Assembly: GCA_013433145.1 (NCBI GenBank)
Contig: CM024187.1
Span: forward strand, 13,629,826 to 13,693,825
Reading direction: 5' to 3'
Length of the DNA stretch: 64,000 bases
Source: Ascaris suum
Taxonomy: Eukaryota; Nematoda; Chromadorea; Rhabditida; Ascarididae
Position 1 is the stretch's first letter; each line of letters begins with the position of its first letter. Shown piece after piece: positions 46,814-63,300 of this stretch. The notes below the pieces were generated by a model. The model was not told the DNA's origin. It saw only the letters and a list, made by a program, of their open reading frames with translations, and ran no database searches. Position numbers and translations under genes: made by a program.

Positions 46814-49498
46814 CTACTTGTGCTAAATGCGCTTGCAAACTTACCGCATAAAAATGTTTTATGGATATGTACGTAATGAAAAGTAGCCACGGAGAAGTTG
46901 ATAGACGAGTGCAGATGAGAACGACTTCCATTCAGTCGTTAAGACTATTCACTTCATTTGTAAACAAAGCGACAAAGATTGATATGAGTTTATTAGTTAC
47001 AATTGTTTCACACAAAACGCTTTTGTATATAAAACAAAGAGAAGCAAGTTAATTAAGTTCATCTTGAATAGTCATAGCATACTTAAAAGGAAATATCATT
47101 CGCATTGAAAGCTCTACATGCGTTTTTCAGCGGAACTCCTCTAAGTGTTACAAGCCTTTTTCGTTTTGAGCACTATGGCGATTAATCACATTGGAGAAGG
47201 CAAATGCATTACGGGACGTCAGTTGTGGATGCACAACAACTAAGGACATCGACTTTGTAACTGTAAACGATAACCGCAAACTGAATGCACAAAACGTTTC
47301 CCCGGCAACATTAAGCAGTCCATAGTGACGACATTGCTTACTATTAACCGGTAGATACAAAAAGAACTATGCAAATATTGCTATGAATGGATCTGCATAT
47401 ATTCGCGGCCCAAATGAAATCGGAATTCATTGATATGCTAGGCGGAGGGAGCCACTGAGGTAAATTAACAATAGCTTAACTGAGCAGGAACAATACCTTG
47501 CTTTAGTATTGGAGTACTAATGGTAGAATATCCACCAATAATTCTGCGCACCGTCAATCGATAAGAAGGTTAGGATAGGTAGACAGCTCGCGAGTCGGTG
47601 CTGAGGATTTGCAAAGTTCGAAACAGTAGGCAGTTGATTATTAAAATTGAGGCCTGCACTGCATCAAAGATCCATAATTATCCTTGTATCGTCCTCCATG
47701 CTGCATCATCCTGTTGGACTGTAATCTTCGTATATGCGTCCTCCATAAAACCTGCACTCTCATCTTAAAGGAACCTAAGTCACATGTTTATAGCCAGCAG
47801 ATAAATTAGTTTAACCATTCGTATGGGGACGTACGCAGAAATTTAGCAAACAGTATCGAAAACGAGGCAGTTTCTGTCGTCCCGGTTGAGATTGTATGCG
47901 CATCCTTTCGATAGATTTGGCTTGATTATTTTAGGGCATCTCACTGGATTGCAGTAACCGTCCACACAGATTATTCCTCTTGGACATCTCAGACTAGCGC
48001 ACACTGAAATTTGGGCTTTATTCAGGGCAGAACGCTCTTTTATTGTATCATAGGCACTGTGCTGTGTTCAGTGCCTGTTGACAGCTAAGATACACGCATT
48101 TGCTTAGCATAGGGCCGCGGCTTATAACGAGTCGTAGCCCTCACCCAAGTAGCAAACCAGTGGGTTCAGACCATCCACTGCTCCATTGCAAATTTCCGTT
48201 TCTTTCCCTCTCATACTGGAAGCATTTCGCAAAAGGCTACTTGCACAAACCAACCATCTTCCTAGAAAAATAGATCGTTTATCATTCCGCTTAGTTACCT
48301 GTTGGTTTCTTTTACTCAACCAAGTTTAATGGCTCCGCACCCCTTCCTCGGCTGCTCATTTCCTGTTATATGAAGAGTGAGATAGACCATGACCAGGTTG
48401 AAAAGAGCACAGCCTTCACGATTGAAGATATTAAAGGAAACGGGTTTTCCAAAGATCTTTTAAGAAGCATCGTGCAAGAAGGCATATTTGAAGAAATCGA
48501 TCACGAGCGGTCATAAAAGTTGAGTGGCTGTGACAACAATTTGATTGAAAATGATGGTGTATTAAAATCACAGTAATGCAAAGCTATCACAGTACATAAG
48601 CAATCCGTCTAAGCAAAAGAACTTAATGTCTCGGATGAGAGTGTTGCATTTTGTGGCTGGCACGCATGTGATGTTCGTCATGCTCACCTGCACGTGTCTC
48701 ATGGCACTGACATGTGTGCACACATGTTCGTGCCCGATTCAAATCTAAGCATGCCCGATCCAAATCCGAGCACGTATGCGGAATGCAGATCCACACTCAA
48801 CGTAGTGGCTGTTAGCACCACATGATACCGGATGCGTTAATACTCGACGCCAGTGGCATGTCCGGCGACAACTCTCTGCCAGTTGCGTATCACTTGCTAT
48901 GTTTAATACTGCAGCCGTGAACATTAAGTGACGTACTGCTTGAGCATCTGTGCTATATCACATTTCCATGCTACAAGTAAAGTTCGAGTTTTTTAAATCT
49001 GAGCTTAGGAATTTAAAAAAAAGCATTTCTTCTGTTAAATTTCCAGTACTTTGATATAAAAACATTCAAGCCGTTCACTTCAACGAAGATTCAAAAAAGA
49101 CGGACTTCTGCGAAAGATATGTTTCTTAGCTTTTTTTGTTTCGAAATGTTTCAAAGAATGAAAGACTTCTAGCTACAGAATAGATTCATGCCGCAGAGTA
49201 TTCGTGGAAAAAGTAGAAACTTAGCGGTTAGAAGAAATCGGATTTTAAAAATTGGAGAAATTCCATTTAAAAAAGCACAAATTTCAATAATGTTCGGAAA
49301 GTTTTTAGTAGTTCACGTGTGCACTCACGTCGGCTCGTGCGGCTATGTATTGTTTACGAAGATCAGACAGAACCAATTCAAGCAATTAAAACTCCTTTGT
49401 TGAGTTTTGTCCTGTCAGCTTGAACTTGTTCGATCAATTGTTGCGAACACGCGAAAAGATTCCTGTCTAGGTCTTTTCGTTTATTGAATCCGCAGTCT
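46814..49498. other. intergenic stretch
   Basis: No gene, RNA or repeat that I can support. Short frames on both strands have no family resemblance. The AATAAA of the minus-strand neighbour lies at 49480-49485. Confidence 0.6.
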
Positions 49499-49652
49499 CT
49501 AGGTGGCCCAGGCCTCTTTCGAACAGCTTGCTTTTGCATTAGACAAATAATCAGACTCAGATGTACCATTGCTCGGGTCGCATTCGAATCCATTAGGGCA
49601 TTCCACAAGCAAGCAAAGATTCGGTGGTAGGGTTGTTGTAGAATCTTGTCTT
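49499..49652 (-). pseudogene. terminal exon of the four-Cys repeat protein
   Basis: After a TTTTGCAG acceptor the frame reads a Thr/Pro spacer and then CLLVECPNGFECDPSNGT, a repeat lacking its fourth Cys, then a 21-residue tail, TAG and a poly(A) signal 14 bases on. Confidence 0.6.
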
Positions 49653-49967
49653 CTGCAAAAAGAGCATCATTCTAGAGTATGCTGATTCGAACATTGCTCA
49701 TCAGTTCAGCTATTTTGCGAGCTCCTACAATAAATTTTGCAATGAGATAGGGACAGACAGAGACACAGACATTGTCGAACAGACAGGCATTTATGTTCCT
49801 TAAAATGGACATGAAGCTCTGGTAGAATTATAACACAGCAGGTAAAAGCTTCGGTTGCTGGGTGAATAGGTTTGCTTCAATAATAGCATGATAATGTAAC
49901 TTCCTGTCGATTTCTCTAAAACAATCTGGTGTGTATTGTTTGACTCCTTGTTAAATGTCCCACTCAC

Positions 49968-50735
49968 GGAAATAAAAGCTGATCAGCACTGGCAGCAAAA
50001 ATTGTCGAAATGCAAACTTGCAAATGCCGGTACTCGGTTCACATCTCATTTCTGCCTCGCAGACCACGTTTGAGCAAGCGTTCTTCTGACCACTGTCCGA
50101 AGCGCTAGTCGAAAAAGTTTCTTGCATCACTATTGTCGCTTCCATTTGCTGCTTACATTCACCTGTGATTTCGTCACATAGCTGTCCCGCTGGACATCAC
50201 ATGCCGTGACATTTACTGGAATGTAGACGGCTAGAACGATAGCACACACCATCGTTGGGGTCACACACAAAATCGTTGGGGCAGATGACGCCTTTACATG
50301 AAGGTTGTTCAGTATGCGGCATATGCGCGAGCAACGGCACAAGTTGGCGGCATATTCCGGAGTTGGGGTCACATTTGGTGTTCTGTGGACAGAGTACGTC
50401 CGAGCAGTTTTCACATTTCTACGGAACGGTTTTCTAAACCGCACACAACGACCCGTATTCCAATCACAACCTTCTCCCTTGGTACAAACCACCCCCTCAC
50501 AGTTGTGTACCGCAGATACATCCACCGAACTGAGCGGAATACACAGACCCGAGTTGCTATCACATATGGTACCGTCAGTGCAATGGACATTGTTGCACGC
50601 ATTCTCAGAGATATCTGAGGGCTGCCACATGCGTCGACAAATACCCCTCTTTGGATCGCACCATTCTCCGATCGTGCATACCGTATGCTCACAAGTGAGA
50701 TGTGATCGCACGCACGACATAACCAACAATAAAAG
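49968..50735 (-). pseudogene. exon 2 of the four-Cys repeat protein
   Basis: Starts after a TTTTTCAG acceptor with LLLLVMSCVRSHLTC. It contains repeats 1-3 in one frame and repeats 4-7 in the next, with TGA at 50197-50199. The probable donor is TTCC/GTGAGT at 49967. The repeats are well preserved on both sides of the frame change, so the damage is recent or artefactual. Confidence 0.7.
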
Positions 50736-54211
<3,476 letters not shown>

Positions 54212-54397
54212 TCAGCTGAATTCACCGTTCAACTCCATAGGGCTAGTTCCTGTTAGACTGTCGTCCGTTTTGGTAAGATCTAATGAAAACTTCACCTGTT
54301 GAATTTCGTCGTTGATTTTGCTGTCGAGCACGTTTTTAATAGTGGTTACTGACTCGGCGAGTTTCTTGATCGCTACTCTGTTTTTGTTAATGTCCAT
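54212..54397 (-). CDS. coiled-coil gene terminal exon
   Basis: Encodes MDINKNRVAIKKLAESVTTI, KNVLDSKINDEIQQ and a polar tail ending ELNGEFS, TGA at 54212. The acceptor CTCTTTGAG is non-standard. A CAG/GTGAAG within the exon could be a donor to a further exon not identified. Confidence 0.65.
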   Translation of the reverse strand: MDINKNRVAIKKLAESVTTIKNVLDSKINDEIQQVKFSLDLTKTDDSLTGTSPMELNGEFS

Positions 54398-57300
54398 CTC
54401 AAAGAGTGAAAAGAAATTAAATGGACAAAAATATTTCTTAAGTTTTGACGAATGCATCTATTAGATCGCCGTCTCATATTGATTGCTGCTATTCAGTCAT
54501 GTGCTGTACTAAGGCACAAAAATGTGGTGTAATAGGCTGTAATAGGCTCGTTCGGAGTAAACAGCGCCCACGTCGTATTTGAATGCGGAACATTGCATAG
54601 CATGATTAGTGAATACTGATAATGAGTGGCATTAGGAGGATTTATAAGAGACGTATGAGGGAAAGCGCCTAGTGATCCGGTGATGTAGAACCCATCTGCA
54701 CTGGGAATATAGGTGGAACGATTTTATGTGTCCATTAGTACAAAAAAAAAAACTTGGCTAATCAGTTCGTATTCAGATGGCATGGAATGTATGAAGTAAT
54801 TCAGAGCATTTAAGTATTGGGTAGACATTAAAACAGCTTCTCGTTGCTCTGTCATTAGCCTGCTACAATGTTCTTTGCGACAATGCAAAAACGACTTGGC
54901 GGAATATGCTGCAGCAGATTTGGTTCTTCGAGCCGTACACCCTTATCACATGGAAGAACCTTACCGATGGAGATGTCTCGACTCCACGTTGGTTAGATTT
55001 TCCAAGTTTGTTTTCGAGCTCTCTAATAGCAGCAAGCCTTAAGTAGACGACAAAAGTTAGTGGGATCAGTTCAAAAACGGAGTGGAAACTTTGAATAGTG
55101 ATACGCTGGAACCCAAAATGATTGGACCATGTCCACTCATGGCATTGCAAAGTTTTCACAGCGTTGTATCCTCAGAAGTGTCATATCCGGCACAGGTCTG
55201 TTTGATTCGGACGTCAGCTGATTCAAAAGTTAAGCGGAGAAGAAGTCCCACATCACGAATCCTAAGTAGGTAACGAAAGGTTTCGAAGAAAAAAGAGCTT
55301 TTGTTTGTTTGAAACCGAACTGGAACGATCTCGACAGAAAATTCTTGCTATAAAAACTTCCATAATTTTCGGCGCAAGAATAGCGGAGAACTTCTTAAAC
55401 CTTTTAGCTGAAGTCGCGCTTGAGGAAATGAAGATGAAGTAGTGATATACCGTTCCCATCTGTCTGGCATGGTATGTCATGGGGAAGGACCAATTTACAA
55501 GAACAATTCATCGCGACTTTTTGAAGGGTTTCATATGCGAACATCTGAGAGAGTTTTCATATATTCGAAGTGATTCATCGTGAATGGAGCATGTGAGAAG
55601 CAAAGGAAAAAACGAAGAGACGCAGTATATGTTATTTTCGTTGCAAATGTCGGTGTACGTTTCGTTCGTGCACTATTAGGTTATCGTCAGTGCATAAAGC
55701 ACCTTTTTTATCAGTCGAGTCTTACCGATAAAATGCACTTTTAAAACGTTTGTGCACTGATAATACAACCCAAATTTCCTTGCATAAAATTGCTATACTT
55801 GTTTTTTCCACTCACCAAAGAATAATTCCACTTAGAACGATATCATTGCCTCGACCATTTCAACGTCGTTCGTTTCGAATTAGCTCCATTTGGCTTAAAG
55901 TCTTCCGAGTAAAGGATACCCTTCATGCGGTGATCTACCTACAGCTCTTCTTGTGCTCATTTTAAGCTCTCATTTTAAGCTATACCTTTCTTCTCGTTCG
56001 CTGTCGATTCGTGCCTCCAGATGACGTTTTATATTGTCCGTTTTAGCCGACAACTCGTTGAGCTGAATAAAAACATGCCATTATACTGTACTATAAGAAC
56101 GGCTGTGCAACGGGATCATAATAACGTTTTGTGCAAAATTTATGCTAACCTTGCTAATATTTTCGTAGCAATATCTGTATCCATTTCAATGAAGTACGTA
56201 TATTTCACGTTACTCACTTTCTCATCAGTCTTGCCTTTCCCTTATACTTTAATTATAATTTCCTTTTACCGTAATTACTTATTGGTATATGATAGAACTA
56301 TTACGGTTAAAATATTTAATGCATCTACGACAAAACAATTGGAGGTGGAGCAAAGAAGGAATGAAGACAATTCGAAATGATAATACTGACATCAAAGAAG
56401 GAAATATTCGAAAAAATGATAATACTGACGTCCTTAGGGACTCGTCGCTCGATCTTATCGCGTAGTTGTTCATTTGCACTTTGCATACTATCTTTGATTT
56501 CATTTAGTTTATCGAATTGCGTCTTCAGCTTTTCAAATCTTTCGACTTCTTTTGAACTTTGCACTTTGCTGAGAATATCACGCTTCTCGCGCACAAACGC
56601 TGCAAGGTGATTAGTAACGCGTAAAATTATTGACTGCAAATTTAATTTCTCACAAATAAATATTACATGGGAGAGGTGGAAATTTCTCGCCCACAAATAA
56701 TCTTAACAACTGACCACTAATAAAGGTTTGAGAGAAATGTCTTAATTTATTTGAGAAAACATCTCAACTAAAATCGATGAAGATACTCACGAAGAGTTTG
56801 TGCAGCAGCTAGAATTTTTGAAAGCTGCATTGTCTTAGATATTACGTAAATGAACTGATTAACAATTCAAATATATGGTCAACACCCAATGTTACAGCGA
56901 ACTTTTCTAGTCTAGCGGAAGAAACAACCTATTTAAGGCGTCCGTGGCATGTTAATGGCACACCATTCTCACTGGAGGCATAAAAAGTCGAAGCTACGAT
57001 CCCATCTGCGGACAGTGTTTTCATTGGTCATGGAACATGAATTATAGCTTACAAAATAACATAAGGCGTTTGTATGTTAATACCTTCTTGAATATCGCTC
57101 ATTTTTTCCTCGAGTTTCAGCAGCCCTTCCATGCTGATTTTGTTTTTATCAGCCGCTATAGATTCCATTTCTCGGCGTACCTGGAACACTAAGAGAAGCA
57201 ACAATCAGATGCCTACGAAGTGCTTTCACTGCAGATGTAACGAAAGCGCCTACCCAGATAACAGCATCAACCATTGAATTTATTTTATGGTTCCCAGGCA

Positions 57301-60300
57301 GTAGCTAATGCATCTTCTATTCTATAGTGAGGCGTTAAATGTTTTACATACATAAGATCATTGACACCACGACAAGGAATAACTACAACACGCGGACTTC
57401 GTCGAAGCTCTGCATAACGATCAACGAAGAATAAGGAACAGTAGGTGTGGGCGCCACTGTGTCCTAACTGCACCACGTGATAGCGTTACTTATACGAAAA
57501 ATGCTTAGCATTTGCACATATATTGTGCTATTTCGCGAGTTGCAATGAATTCTGTAAAAGGTGCTATATCTATATTTTCTCCACTAAAAAAAACTTCTTT
57601 GGCGAGGAGTTTATTATCCACATATCTTGCTTCTCCATTTGTGAGATATAGAGTTTGTAGCTTCTCCCAAATTTCTAAAGCGAGCGTATATTCGAGGATA
57701 AGGGATTAGGTATCTCATATATTTCAAAAGGGACACATGTTCGAGAGAAAAATGAGAAGGGGTGTGCGCACTTAAGAGGAAAAATGTAGAGATCATATTC
57801 ATGGAATTCTTCATCTTTCTGTTGTTAACAAGTTCTTAAATACCAAATTCTATAGCAGTTTTTCGGGCTCAATACCTTTTTGCACCAGATAGCCGACTCA
57901 TTATGCATCATTTCAAGACGAAATCCATATTCGAGATAAGGTATGGGTTTTATATTGAACGGATGGAGCTCATAACATCGGGGAAGTCGATGCATTATAC
58001 AGCGCAGAGTTTTGTGAGACATAGAGACTGGACGCCACTTCATAACACCTTCTGTATGTTCAGTGAAATAAGCAACCTATATTACTTGACTTTTTCGGCC
58101 TACCGCCTTCAAGTTTGGCTCACTGAACAAAGCAGCCCGTATTTTCAAAATTTCTGGTCCTGTTCGTGGGCTTGGGATAGGCAACCAGACCGGCAGGTTT
58201 TGATGAAAAAACTGGAATTTTCGATCACTTCGTTCAACATGCTGAATCCAGCTGCAGAGATCTGATAGTCGAATAGATCAAGCAATGTTGCTAGCCAAAA
58301 AAACATTGCACTGATGTATTTTTAAAAAGCAAAATTCTGAAATGCAGACATACAGAATCAATGTCGAATGTAGGCAGCTTAACATTTCGCTTGCTGGCGT
58401 TAAGATCGTCTATAGTTTGCTTGAGGGTGAAGATGTATTTAGTGACGCGATCATCTAAGTCATTCGCTCTCGCCAACAGTCCTCTTTCGTGAGCTCTCCT
58501 ATGGTTCAATTTCTTTCATTCATTGACTCAAGGGGCTTACAAGTTTTCAAATTTTTTCGAAGGCCGGGACGTATTGTCACGGTGGATGGTGATGAACAAA
58601 GGCGAAAAGGAAATAAAAGCGCTACAGTGAAGTGCCTTATCCGGATCAAAAAAGGACATGTAATCGTGAAAAGGGGCAGGAGGAGAAGAATGAGTAACCG
58701 AGAGAGGAAAAAAACCGAGGGGGTCTTACAATGTTGCCATGCAACTAAGAGGAGCATGTAACTGAAAGAGAACTGCTAATTCGAGCTATACATTGGCTTG
58801 TTTCATTCAACCATTTGAAGCATTCACAATTTTACTGGTTGGCTCAGCGAAGATGCAATATTTCATAAGGTTCTACAAGAAAAAAGTCCCGAAGAAAAAT
58901 TCATGAGGTAGAGTGGGGAGGAGAGGGGGGGGGGGGGAGAAGGCGTGGTAGAGGGAAGAAAACTAAGGTAAGAGGTGAACGAAGCGGCGGGGAGTGCGTT
59001 ACAACCACCTTTCGCTCCATGAAGAAATGAGGTGTGAAAATGCGATCGGTAAAGAAGGAATCTGTGATTGAGAAAACAGATTGATTCTTCGACAATTAGT
59101 GGCCAAAAAAGCCGAGCAATTCTTCATATATTATTGTTCTAGAATATCCTTTTCTGTTTTTCCTCAACAACCCAAACATAGCGTTTCTGTAGCTGTTCTA
59201 ATATAGGATTCAGTTACTCATTAGTACAATCATAATGCGCCTCATGTCGATAACGTATCACAAGACTTCCTTTTTTTTAAACCAAAGAAAAACTTAAAGT
59301 AAAGAAATTATTGAAATGAATGTGTATTAGAATCTCATATGCTGAATAGAATCGTTTATGTTACAATAATTCGCCTCATACAACAATAAATTTGCCTCAC
59401 ACAGCAGAAAATATAATTGTTAACCTCGACTGAACATCCGCCGTTATGATTTTGTCGACTTTTTTATTGCCTGCTTCAAGGTGTGTTTCGAGTGCAGCTA
59501 ACGCTTCGTTGATTTTCGCAAAGCGTTCTTTATATTTCGATCGGTCGGCCTGATTCATGAACAAATTATTTGAAGTGCATAAACACTGAGTCACTTTTCT
59601 TGTAGCTGACGATTACAGTCGTGCAGAAACTATAGATGTTATATTAAACTTCCTCACCTTAACAAACTTAGAACAGCAATTGCGGCAGACAAGTGATCAT
59701 GCCCGCTATCGGTCAAGAGGTCTGTTTTTATATCTTATCTACCGATCGAGGCTGACCATATATGACAACATGGTATAAAGGCAATTCATTAGAGTCTAAG
59801 TAATGGTTCGACTGAGCAAGAAGCTAAAACGTTTTTGAAAATGTCGGTGGCGGCAGTCGGTTTGCGAAAATAATTTTGCTAAGCGATTTCTGATCTCTTT
59901 AATTAATTAACAACGATTTGCAAGCAATCTCGAGAGGTCGAAATAATAAAAGTGGGGAGAGGCTAAGGAAAAAATTTTTAATTATTAGTAATCATTGAAT
60001 AAAGTTAAGTTCATAATCTCACAATTCGAATTTTAAAAAAATATTAGAAATGTGCCCATTCGAAGTTCTGAGAATGATCACTGCCTAATCACAAATTAAA
60101 TTTGCAGCCAGTCAACAAAGCAAATGAAGGTGCTAAATATGCGCATCTTATTGCTGCACTGATACCACTAAAATTTAAACTCACCAACTGCGTGTTTTTT
60201 ACCTCTTCGACGCTTCTCAGATAATCATTCACATTCTCGCTCCAGGTGCGCTTGAATTCTTCTTCGAATTCAAGCCGTGCTCTGGTTTCTGCCTTTAGAG

Positions 60301-63300
60301 CCTGAAATAAGCACAGTCCCTCCTAGCAAATCGTACGAAGGTTGATGATTCTGATGAGTCGGCATCTTTTATCATAGAAATTTTTCAAAGAATTTCAAGA
60401 GGTGAGTGTCGAATACAATATGACTTGCTCTTCTGTCGTTGCGCCATTTAAGACTGAAATTATCCTCGCCAACTTCGTGTATAATCATTAGGCTTCTGAT
60501 TGCGGCACAAAGCTGTCTTTTACTATATCTCTGCTGCTCGAGGTACAGTTTCATTTTATTACGTCAGCTCTTGGTTTTCAACTTCATCTAGAACAAAAGA
60601 AGCTTCTTAAATATAAATCATCTCGGCTTCTGAAGAAATCGAGGGAACATGAGCAAAATCGGATCATATACGTGCGAAAGGAGATGTGATCCAAAAATTC
60701 ACATTCCCATCCTCTTTCGCTCCCACCTCTGTTTTCAGAGCTTCGAAATTCCCATTCTGATCCTGATACCGTGAATGAATGGATTTAAGAGATAGAATCG
60801 AAAAAAATGAGACATCAGCGTGACGGGGTGAAGTATCTTCGCCGCGATAGCCAATAACCATGGATGCAGTCGTTTCTTACCTCTGCCTTTCGCCTCACAA
60901 CAAGGCCGCGAATAATTTAAATCTGAAAATTCTCCAGACTGTTACCTTTATTTTTCTCTTTAAGAATTATATGTTCCAGGATGACATACGATATTACCTC
61001 CTTTAGGCGGACTTCGCATTCGTTTGTTGTATTTGCAACCTCAACGCCAGTGCGCTCAGTTTTTTCATTGAGTTTTTTCGTCTCTTCTGCGATCGTTTCT
61101 CTGCCTCGGCAGAAATTTTTGGCACAATTCTGTAACGCTTCTGCCTCTTGCATATCCATCTTGCGAACGTGATCTCGCAACCTTGCAATTCTGAAAACTT
61201 TGGATCACGAAGCGCAGAGAAATTGCTGATTCTGAAATTTTTGTCAAGTGTGCTTGTTAAAATGATTTCTAGTTAGAGCGCGACATGTGGTTGACCAACA
61301 TGATGTCGACGGATGAACGACTACTGAGGCACGGATAGTGAAGAGCTGTTCATGATAACACAACTCCTTGTATAGCAATCGACAACATGGTAAAAAGTAA
61401 ATTTCTATCACAAAGACTATTGAAAGGCGACTGATAAGTTCTTATAGAACTTGGGGCGCTACAATTACGTTGCTAGCTGACCAACTGGTACGATGGTAGT
61501 AAGAGATTTGTCAAAGCGGTTTTCACCATTTTTTGCAGCTTCTACTTCAACTTTCCGACGTTTTAAAACTAAGGATAACAAACATAAAATTTCGAGCGTC
61601 AAATATGCATTGCCTGAGCTACCATCTAGTAATCTGGTAAGGACGTTTCAACTCACGTTTCCTACCGCAACTTTCACCCACTCATCTGGTCTGCTGATAA
61701 AGACTGATGCGACTGATTTTTCGTGCAAAGCAACTGCCTTGAGCTAAGTGGAGTTGATTCGGGCCGAAGGATTCCAAATATCGAAATGCACACTGTTCAG
61801 ATGTAGTTTTGGCTTCTAAAATGGTAAGCTGATAACGGCCGATGAGACTGAATTAACATACAGCAGGATTGTTTTGGCTAGGATGAGTCTTCCTGTGCCC
61901 ATAGTTCATATATGCCGAATCGCTTAAATCTAGGTTATAATTTTGGCTGAGAAATAAGCTGATATAACTCTATAATTTAAAACATGGTCTTAATTAAGTC
62001 AAGAATCGCACTCGTCCAATTTGTTGCATTTAGGCTTCGTATATCACAGACAGGCAAGAAAAGGCTAGACACACAGCGCACGAATACATGAACAGGCCGA
62101 CACTGCAATGTATTTTGCATTTTGAGCGGAGCGCACAAAAATTGAAAATAAAACTTGAAATACTTTTGCCAGCAATGCGTGTAAAACTTAATTCAACAGT
62201 GATTTGTAACCTGTATTGAGTATTGAAGTAGACTTTTCGGGTTATACTCCATTGTGCCATTGATCAAGGGCGATGATGGACGAAGTTCAAAAACGCGTAG
62301 GTTGTTCCTACTGTATAAGTGAGAGCAACCAGCTATCCAACTTGGAGCAACCAGCTATCCAACTTGGAGGTTGGCTGCAAGCCAAGAATCACAGCTCTAT
62401 ATTTTTGGTCAGAGATATTCACGAAATTCACATCGACTTAAAAACTTAGAGCTAAACTTTTCGGCTTGTACTTCATTATCCTTCACGCGCTGAGCCACTT
62501 CTGCATCCAAAGCGTTCTTCAGTTGCGCTACTTGGTCGTTGAAAAGATTGAGATTCGATTCAGTCCGCAGTGTTGCGGTCGCTAATGCCTTCAATGAAAA
62601 CTTTCACAACCAATTTCACACCTCAAGTTTCTGCTATTAGCAAATAGTGGTGAAACTAAAAGAATCCCCGAAGGTAGAGCTTGAACGAGATTTTCGTTAT
62701 GCCCCCTCTGTTCCTTTTGTTATCCAGTTTGAGGAAATCCTGTCTCGCGCGATGTGCGATGCGTCCAAGAATGAAATTATTTCACCGTGACGATGAGCGC
62801 TGCGATATGACTAAGGCTGAGAAAATGAACTATGTGGATGAAATATTTCCAGACGTGAGAGAATGAAATACTTGATGAACTCAACGATAGAATTCTTCAT
62901 GCTAAGATGATTTCTTAGAACGAAGGTAGAACGGCTTCCAGCTACAATCATATTTTAGATGTGGTTAAGGTCAACATAAGAGAGCATTTGTAGATGAAAA
63001 TAGTAGTCCATTCTGTTGACCCTTCACTCACTGTTGCATTCAGTGTAGCCACATACACGTTTGCATTGTGGTCGAAATCGCCCTTATACAATGCAACGAC
63101 TGGAAAGGCAATGAGCGCAAACATCGGAAATACGGTTTATTGTATTCTTCGTAGTCTTTTCGAAACGAGATTCTGCATTCACAGTCATTAAGACGCCTTT
63201 TGGTTTCGGCATTTGATTAGTTCAAATAAACGCCTGATATTAATGCCATTGTTTTCAATCAACATGCTTAAACACGGATCGTGGTAATACAACACGTACC

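Noticed and set aside
57903..58265. 120-codon + strand frame inside the coiled-coil gene
   Set aside because: Lies in an intron of the minus-strand gene, has no splice context and no family resemblance.
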